Notes under the pieces: model-generated | Database searches by the model: none | Told to the model about the DNA's origin: nothing | Seen by the model: the letters and a program-made list of their open reading frames with translations, nothing else | Assembly: GCA_964619055.1 (NCBI GenBank) | Contig: CAZUDB010000009.1 | Coordinates: forward strand, 13,430 to 77,429 | Direction of reading: 5' to 3' | Length of the DNA: 64,000 nt | From: CAYVUM01 sp964619055 | GTDB taxonomy: Bacteria; Pseudomonadota; Alphaproteobacteria; Rhodospirillales; Defluviicoccaceae | Shown: in pieces, positions 59,444 to 64,000 of the stretch | Position numbering within the stretch: position 1 is the stretch's first letter | How the letters are laid out: each line of letters opens with the position of its first letter | Made by a program: the position numbers and the translations under genes

Positions 59444-59940
59444 CGCTTACCGTCTGCGGCGGATGCCAGTAGCGCATGGATCTCCTGACCCAACTCCGCA
59501 AGCGATCGATGCGAGGCATCGACCACGTGCCAATGGTGGCGCTGAAACAGACCAAGGGCCGCGAGCAACTCGCGACGAATACAATCGACGCGGCAGTAGT
59601 CTTGATTCAGTGCCTGGGGGTGGCCGCCCATCTTAGCGCGACGACGCTTGATCAGCGTCTCCGCGCGCGCCGTTAGAGCGAACACTGGGATATCAGGGTC
59701 TTTTAATGCCGCCGTCTCAATCACCTGGCCATCGATGACAGGAATATTGGCAACCCGCAGACCTGTCTCGGCCAAGTAGTGGGCCAATGCAGTCTTTCCA
59801 GTTTGGGAAATTCCGACCAGGATCACGTCGGGCGGATCCTCGGCAATATCCTCCTGGCCATCATCATGACAATCAGCAAAACGCTTCGCACGTTGCGCGC
59901 TAGACTTAGCACGTTCATCGGGAGACACCCTGTGAACCAT
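59440..59940 (-). CDS. Pyruvate-phosphate dikinase/PEP synthase regulatory protein (PPSR), N-terminally truncated
   Basis: 166 aa, against about 270 in the family. The C-terminal half is well kept: HDDGQ, P-loop VGISQTGKTALAHYLA (GISQTGKT 43-50), ANIPVIDG, LTARAETLIKRRRAKMGG. It should read as the bifunctional kinase/phosphorylase of PPDK or PEP synthase. The first ~110 residues, including the usual VSDSTGET motif, are not found in any frame upstream; an in-frame TAG lies about 60 bases before the ATG. It is a 5'-truncated gene or a short variant. Overlaps maf; next to the proposed oriC. Confidence 0.75.
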   Translation of the reverse strand: MVHRVSPDERAKSSAQRAKRFADCHDDGQEDIAEDPPDVILVGISQTGKTALAHYLAETGLRVANIPVIDGQVIETAALKDPDIPVFALTARAETLIKRRRAKMGGHPQALNQDYCRVDCIRRELLAALGLFQRHHWHVVDASHRSLAELGQEIHALLASAADGKR

Positions 59941-60359
59941 TGGGTGGAGCCCTTCGTATCGATTGGGGAAAACGGTGCGCCTCCGCTCGCGTTCAACGTT
60001 TTTCTACCCGGTGCCATCAAACGATTCGCGTTAGTCGTCGGACAACTACGAGCCAATGAGATTACCTGAAAAACCGGATTCAGCGCCGGAAATCGCGGTT
60101 TATCCCCCATTTTCACATATTTGTAAGAGAGGGTCTAAAGCAATTGAATCAACCGCTCTCCATATATTTGCAGGCGAATGTCCTCATCGCCAAAACAGCG
60201 TGGCGCGTGCGCCGCTTCAGGGGATAATGCGGTGAATAGAAACTTTTCCCCACTTTTCTCCGCCCCATCATCAACCTAAACCTTTTTATCTAAAAGAATG
60301 GTTATGATTAGGTTAAGCGATGCGACTCGGGGGCAGCACGTGAACCAGCCAAAGGCACA
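59941..60359. other. Probable chromosomal replication origin region (oriC) between PPSR and hemE
   Basis: 419 bases between diverging PPSR and hemE, the position of oriC in Caulobacter, Rickettsia and Sinorhizobium. AT-rich blocks (60108-60130, 60155-60170, 60268-60310) alternate with four sites matching the DnaA box TTATCCACA at 7 of 9 bases: 60100-60108, 60219-60227 (minus), 60244-60252, 60286-60294. An inverted repeat AACCTAA/TTAGGTT spans 60273-60314, and the right arm overlaps a GGTTAA (60311-60316), a CtrA-type half site. No good coding frame; the open frame on the minus side lacks family features. Confidence 0.65.
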
Positions 60360-61433
60360 ATGACCGAAAAACTGCTTCTTCGTGCCTTTGAAGGCCCGAC
60401 TGATTCGCGGCCACCGTTTTGGTTGATGCGCCAAGCCGGGCGTTTTTTGCCCGAGTATCGTGCGTTGCGAGCGCAATGCCCTAACTTCCTGTCCTTCTGC
60501 GCCACCCCGGAGCTGACGATCGAATCAGCGCTACAGCCGCTTCGCCGCTTCCGTATGGATGCGGCCATTCTGTTCAGCGATATCCTCGTGGTTCCGGCTG
60601 CTCTTGGTCAGCCCGTGGCATTCGTGGAGGACAAGGGACCCGTGCTGGAGCCGGTGCGCGATGCGGCTGCTGTGGCTGCTTTGCAGCCTGATGGCGCCTT
60701 GGAACGACTCCAGCCGTCCGTCGCCTCGGTGCGCGGGCTGAGGGCGAGCCTGTCTAACGAAACCGCGCTAATCGGATTTGCTGGAGCGCCGTGGACCGTG
60801 GCGCTTTATATGGTCGAGGGGCGAGGCGGCACCGACGGGCCGAACGTTCGCCGTTGGGGCTACCGTGCGCCGGACGACTTTGCGCGATTGATTGAGGTTT
60901 TGGTTGACGTCACGGCTGAGTATCTGATCGCACAAATCGAGGCCGGTGCTGATGTTGTGCAGTTGTTCGACACCTGGGCGGGACTGCTGTCGGAACGACA
61001 GTTTCGCCGTTGGGTGATCGAACCGACGGCCGCGATCGTCGGTCGCGTCAAGGCGTCTGTGCGTCCCGTGCCGATCATCGGCTTTCCGCGTGGCGCCGGG
61101 CCGCTGCTCGTCGATTATGCCGAGGAGACGGGTATTGACGGTCTCGGTCTTGACGCGGGCGTACCGCTTTCCTGGGCGAGCCGCGAGCTTCAACCTCACG
61201 TTCTCCTACAGGGCAACGTTGACAACCAAGCCCTGGTCGTGGGTGGTTCGGCTCTTCGATCGGCGGCACAAGATGTTTTGGAAACCTTGAGCGACGGCCG
61301 TTTCATCTTCAATTTGGGTCATGGTGTGTTGCCCGATACCCCCCCGGAAACCGTCGCTGAGTTGGCCGAGCTTATTCGCGGTTGGACCCGGCCTGGCGTG
61401 CCGAGGAAGCCGAATGTGCTGAGGACGCCGTAA
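60360..61433 (+). CDS. hemE: Uroporphyrinogen decarboxylase
   Basis: Cytoplasmic heme-pathway enzyme making coproporphyrinogen III, 357 aa. PPFWLMRQAGRFLPEYR is the family signature with substrate-binding Arg residues, FSDILVVPAALGQPV holds the catalytic Asp, GFAGAPWTVALYMVEG and the late FNLGHGVLPDTPPE are typical. First gene right of the proposed origin. Stop overlaps hemH by one base. Confidence 0.97.
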   Translation: MTEKLLLRAFEGPTDSRPPFWLMRQAGRFLPEYRALRAQCPNFLSFCATPELTIESALQPLRRFRMDAAILFSDILVVPAALGQPVAFVEDKGPVLEPVRDAAAVAALQPDGALERLQPSVASVRGLRASLSNETALIGFAGAPWTVALYMVEGRGGTDGPNVRRWGYRAPDDFARLIEVLVDVTAEYLIAQIEAGADVVQLFDTWAGLLSERQFRRWVIEPTAAIVGRVKASVRPVPIIGFPRGAGPLLVDYAEETGIDGLGLDAGVPLSWASRELQPHVLLQGNVDNQALVVGGSALRSAAQDVLETLSDGRFIFNLGHGVLPDTPPETVAELAELIRGWTRPGVPRKPNVLRTP

Positions 61434-62512
61434 TGATCGGTGGCGTGAGCGGACGGGTTGCGGTGGTGTTGTTCAACCTGGGTGGGCCGGACAGTTTGGA
61501 TGCAGTTCAGCCGTTCCTGTTCAACCTTTTCAACGATCCGGCGATCATTGGCGCACCGCAGCCCATACGTTGGTTGTTGGCTCGCTTGATCTCACAGCGT
61601 CGCGCTCCCGTGGCGCGGGAGATCTACCATCAGCTTGGCGGTAAATCACCGCTACTGGACCTGACGCGCGCCCAGGCCGAGGCCCTGGAGCAGGCCCTGC
61701 TTGACCGGGGGGTGGAGGCACAAACGTTCGTCAGCATGCGCTACTGGCATCCGCGAAGTGACTCGGTCGTGGCGGATGTGGCAGCGTTTGCGCCGGACCA
61801 GGTGGTGCTACTGCCGCTTTACCCGCAATACTCTCGCACGACATCAGGCTCGTCCATTGAGGACTGGCGGCGTGCCGCGAGCCAGGCCGGGCTCAACGGT
61901 ATCGAGGCCACCGTCTGCTGTTATCCCGTGGAAGCGGGCTTGGTCACGGCCCAGGTCCAACTTATTGACGAGCAACTGCAACAACTCGATGGCAAGGATG
62001 AGACGCGGCCGCGGATCCTGTTTTCCGCCCACGGATTGCCGGAACGCGTGATCCGGGCCGGTGATCCTTATCAGTGGCAAGTCGAACGGACGACCGAAAA
62101 GGTTATGGAGATACTCGTCAACCGTCATGGTGCGGACGCGTTTGATCACGTCGTTTGCTACCAGAGCCGGGTCGGGCCCTTGAAGTGGATCGGGCCGTCG
62201 ACGGAGGAGGAAATCGACCGCGCCGGGCGGGACCGAGTCCCGGTGGTGGTTGTGCCCATTGCGTTCGTCTCCGAACATTCGGAGACGCTTGTGGAGTTGG
62301 ACATGGAGTATCGCGCACGAGCCGAGGCTGCGGGTGTGCCGCATTATTTGCGCGTACCGGCCCTGGGGACCACCTTCGCGTTCATTGATGGTTTGGCGCA
62401 AGTGGTGATCGACTCGCTGCAGCGGCTTCCGATGACGGCGCCGGATGGTGGCATCAGGCTATGCCCCTCCGATTTTCGGCGCTGCCCCTGTCAGGACGTG
62501 GCAAACGCGTGA
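61433..62512 (+). CDS. hemH: Ferrochelatase
   Basis: Inserts ferrous iron into protoporphyrin IX, 359 aa. VVLFNLGGPDSLDAVQPFLFNLFNDPAII opens the protein; FVSMRYWHPRS carries a conserved substrate loop; LYPQYSRTTSGS, ILFSAHGLPERVI (metal His), and YQSRVGPLKWIGPST follow. ATG at 61433 shares a base with the hemE stop; the longer frame runs into hemE. Confidence 0.96.
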   Translation: MIGGVSGRVAVVLFNLGGPDSLDAVQPFLFNLFNDPAIIGAPQPIRWLLARLISQRRAPVAREIYHQLGGKSPLLDLTRAQAEALEQALLDRGVEAQTFVSMRYWHPRSDSVVADVAAFAPDQVVLLPLYPQYSRTTSGSSIEDWRRAASQAGLNGIEATVCCYPVEAGLVTAQVQLIDEQLQQLDGKDETRPRILFSAHGLPERVIRAGDPYQWQVERTTEKVMEILVNRHGADAFDHVVCYQSRVGPLKWIGPSTEEEIDRAGRDRVPVVVVPIAFVSEHSETLVELDMEYRARAEAAGVPHYLRVPALGTTFAFIDGLAQVVIDSLQRLPMTAPDGGIRLCPSDFRRCPCQDVANA

Positions 62513-62541
62513 CGTTTGGATGATGCGGAAGGGAGCTAAGA

Positions 62542-62964
62542 ATGTACGAGTGGGCGAAGGTTCTTCACATTCTGGCGTTTGTCGCGTGGATGGCCGGTTT
62601 GTTCTACCTGCCCCGTTTGTTCGTCTACCACACGCGGCAAGCTACCGGATCGGACGCGGACAGCACGTTCACCACCATGGAAACCAAGCTGCTGCGCTAC
62701 ATCATGACTCCGGCCATGATCGTAACCATTGCCAGTGGCTTTTGGCTGGCTTCGATCGTCGATGCCTGGGCTGAGGGATGGTTCCACACCAAATTGTTGC
62801 TGGTGGCCTTGATGGTTGTCTTCCATATGATGCTGGCGCGCTGGCGTCGGCAGTTCGCGGAAGCGAGCAACCGCCACAGCGAAAAATTCTATAGATACGC
62901 CAATGAGATACCGACAGTTCTGCTGATTGGCATCGTCATCCTCGTGGTCGTCAGGCCAATGTGA
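62542..62964 (+). CDS. hemJ: Protoporphyrinogen IX oxidase HemJ
   Basis: 140-aa four-helix membrane enzyme that oxidises protoporphyrinogen IX. The N-terminal WAKVLHILAFVAWMAGLFYLPRLFVYH contains the conserved His and Arg-Tyr set, TMETKLLRYIMTPAMIVTIASGFWL follows, and KLLLVALMVVFHMMLARWRR carries the second key His. Completes a hemE–hemH–hemJ series; ATG has GGGAG upstream. Confidence 0.94.
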   Translation: MYEWAKVLHILAFVAWMAGLFYLPRLFVYHTRQATGSDADSTFTTMETKLLRYIMTPAMIVTIASGFWLASIVDAWAEGWFHTKLLLVALMVVFHMMLARWRRQFAEASNRHSEKFYRYANEIPTVLLIGIVILVVVRPM

Positions 62965-63214
62965 ACGGCAGGTATTTGACGACCCGATGACATTCTCCGT
63001 TTGACAGACTGTGGTTTGGTGACCATTTTCTGTGGGTCTTAAGGTTTTTCTTATCCCGTCAAGTAAGGCTGCAATCGTCCTTCTCGGTATCGAGTGGGCA
63101 CGTTAATCCGGAGTCGGCGTGACGGCGGCCTGTTCAGGTCACCGCGCCAACGACAATCCCGGGTATCGCATCCGTTTCCCCTTCCAAGCATGTTGGCTGA
63201 TCCAGGAACAGGCC
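62965..63214 (+). promoter_or_regulatory. Leader/promoter region of rho
   Basis: 250 bases between hemJ and rho. TTGACA at 63002-63007 with CATTTT 17 bases on (63025-63030) is a fair -35/weak -10 pair for rho. The rest is a 180-base C/T-rich leader, which could allow Rho autoregulation as known in E. coli. No coding frame is convincing. AGGAA precedes the rho ATG. Confidence 0.45.

Positions 63215-64000
<786 letters not shown>

Noticed and set aside
59823..60116. 97-codon minus-strand frame inside the proposed origin region
   Set aside because: I checked it as the missing N-terminal half of PPSR; it lacks the VSDSTGE motif and is out of frame with the rest.

Overview
The window reads as ordinary chromosome of a GC-rich alphaproteobacterium, most likely of Rhodospirillales type (an inference from gene content and order, not from a database search). 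Supporting orders are argS–SPOR–nagZ–M50–scpA, thrB–rnhA, coxB–coxA–ctaG–coxC–DUF983, and above all secB–dnaQ–coaE–aroE–maf–PPSR facing hemE–hemH–hemJ–rho. That last arrangement is the classic neighbourhood of the alphaproteobacterial chromosomal origin. Genes are dense, many overlap by 1–8 bases, and I saw no insertion sequence, prophage, CRISPR array, tRNA or rRNA.

Layout. Positions 1–6036 (minus strand) carry scpA (partial), a site-2 protease, nagZ, a SPOR protein, argS and a dGTPase. Positions 6192–15801 hold erpA, xthA, an M16 peptidase, yqgE, a peroxiredoxin, an intact bacteriohemerythrin beside a paralogue that has lost most iron ligands, rnhA/thrB, a double CDGSH protein, a lipoprotein and gcvT–gcvH. 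Positions 15866–20846 hold an orphan nucleotide-sugar dehydrogenase, an EamA transporter, an N-formylglutamate amidohydrolase/YbdK ligase pair and a CBS protein. Positions 20883–26383 (minus strand) are one operon joining a phosphatase–kinase fusion and a STAS protein to a complete Mla-type lipid ABC transporter. A CHAD protein lies divergent to it.

Positions 27647–36574 are a cytochrome oxidase region. The aa3 oxidase genes coxB–coxA–ctaG–coxC–DUF983 are on the minus strand. A divergent plus-strand operon encodes a 30-residue membrane peptide, a DUF420 (CtaM-type) protein, an oxidase subunit I-like protein without the helix VII Cu(B) histidine pair, and ctaB (heme O synthase). Then follow an M32 carboxypeptidase, a glycine betaine ABC transporter (proVWX) with a strong terminator, thrC, a GFA protein, a pentapeptide-repeat protein, ilvC, a penicillin-acylase homologue and ilvA. 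Next is a cupin gene broken by a perfect 70-bp tandem duplication, then rpsD, a 33-residue membrane peptide, asd, pdxY and a malyl-CoA-lyase-type gene.

Positions 56035–64000 are the probable oriC neighbourhood. Minus-strand genes lead away to the left and hem genes plus rho (cut by the window end) lead away to the right of a 419-bp intergenic region with AT-rich stretches and degenerate DnaA-box-like sites. The PPSR gene on the origin's left flank lacks its N-terminal half.

The strongest candidates for new biology are the Cu(B)-less oxidase-like protein in the ctaB operon and the partner-switching module fused to the lipid transporter operon. The hemerythrin pair and the disrupted cupin gene follow.
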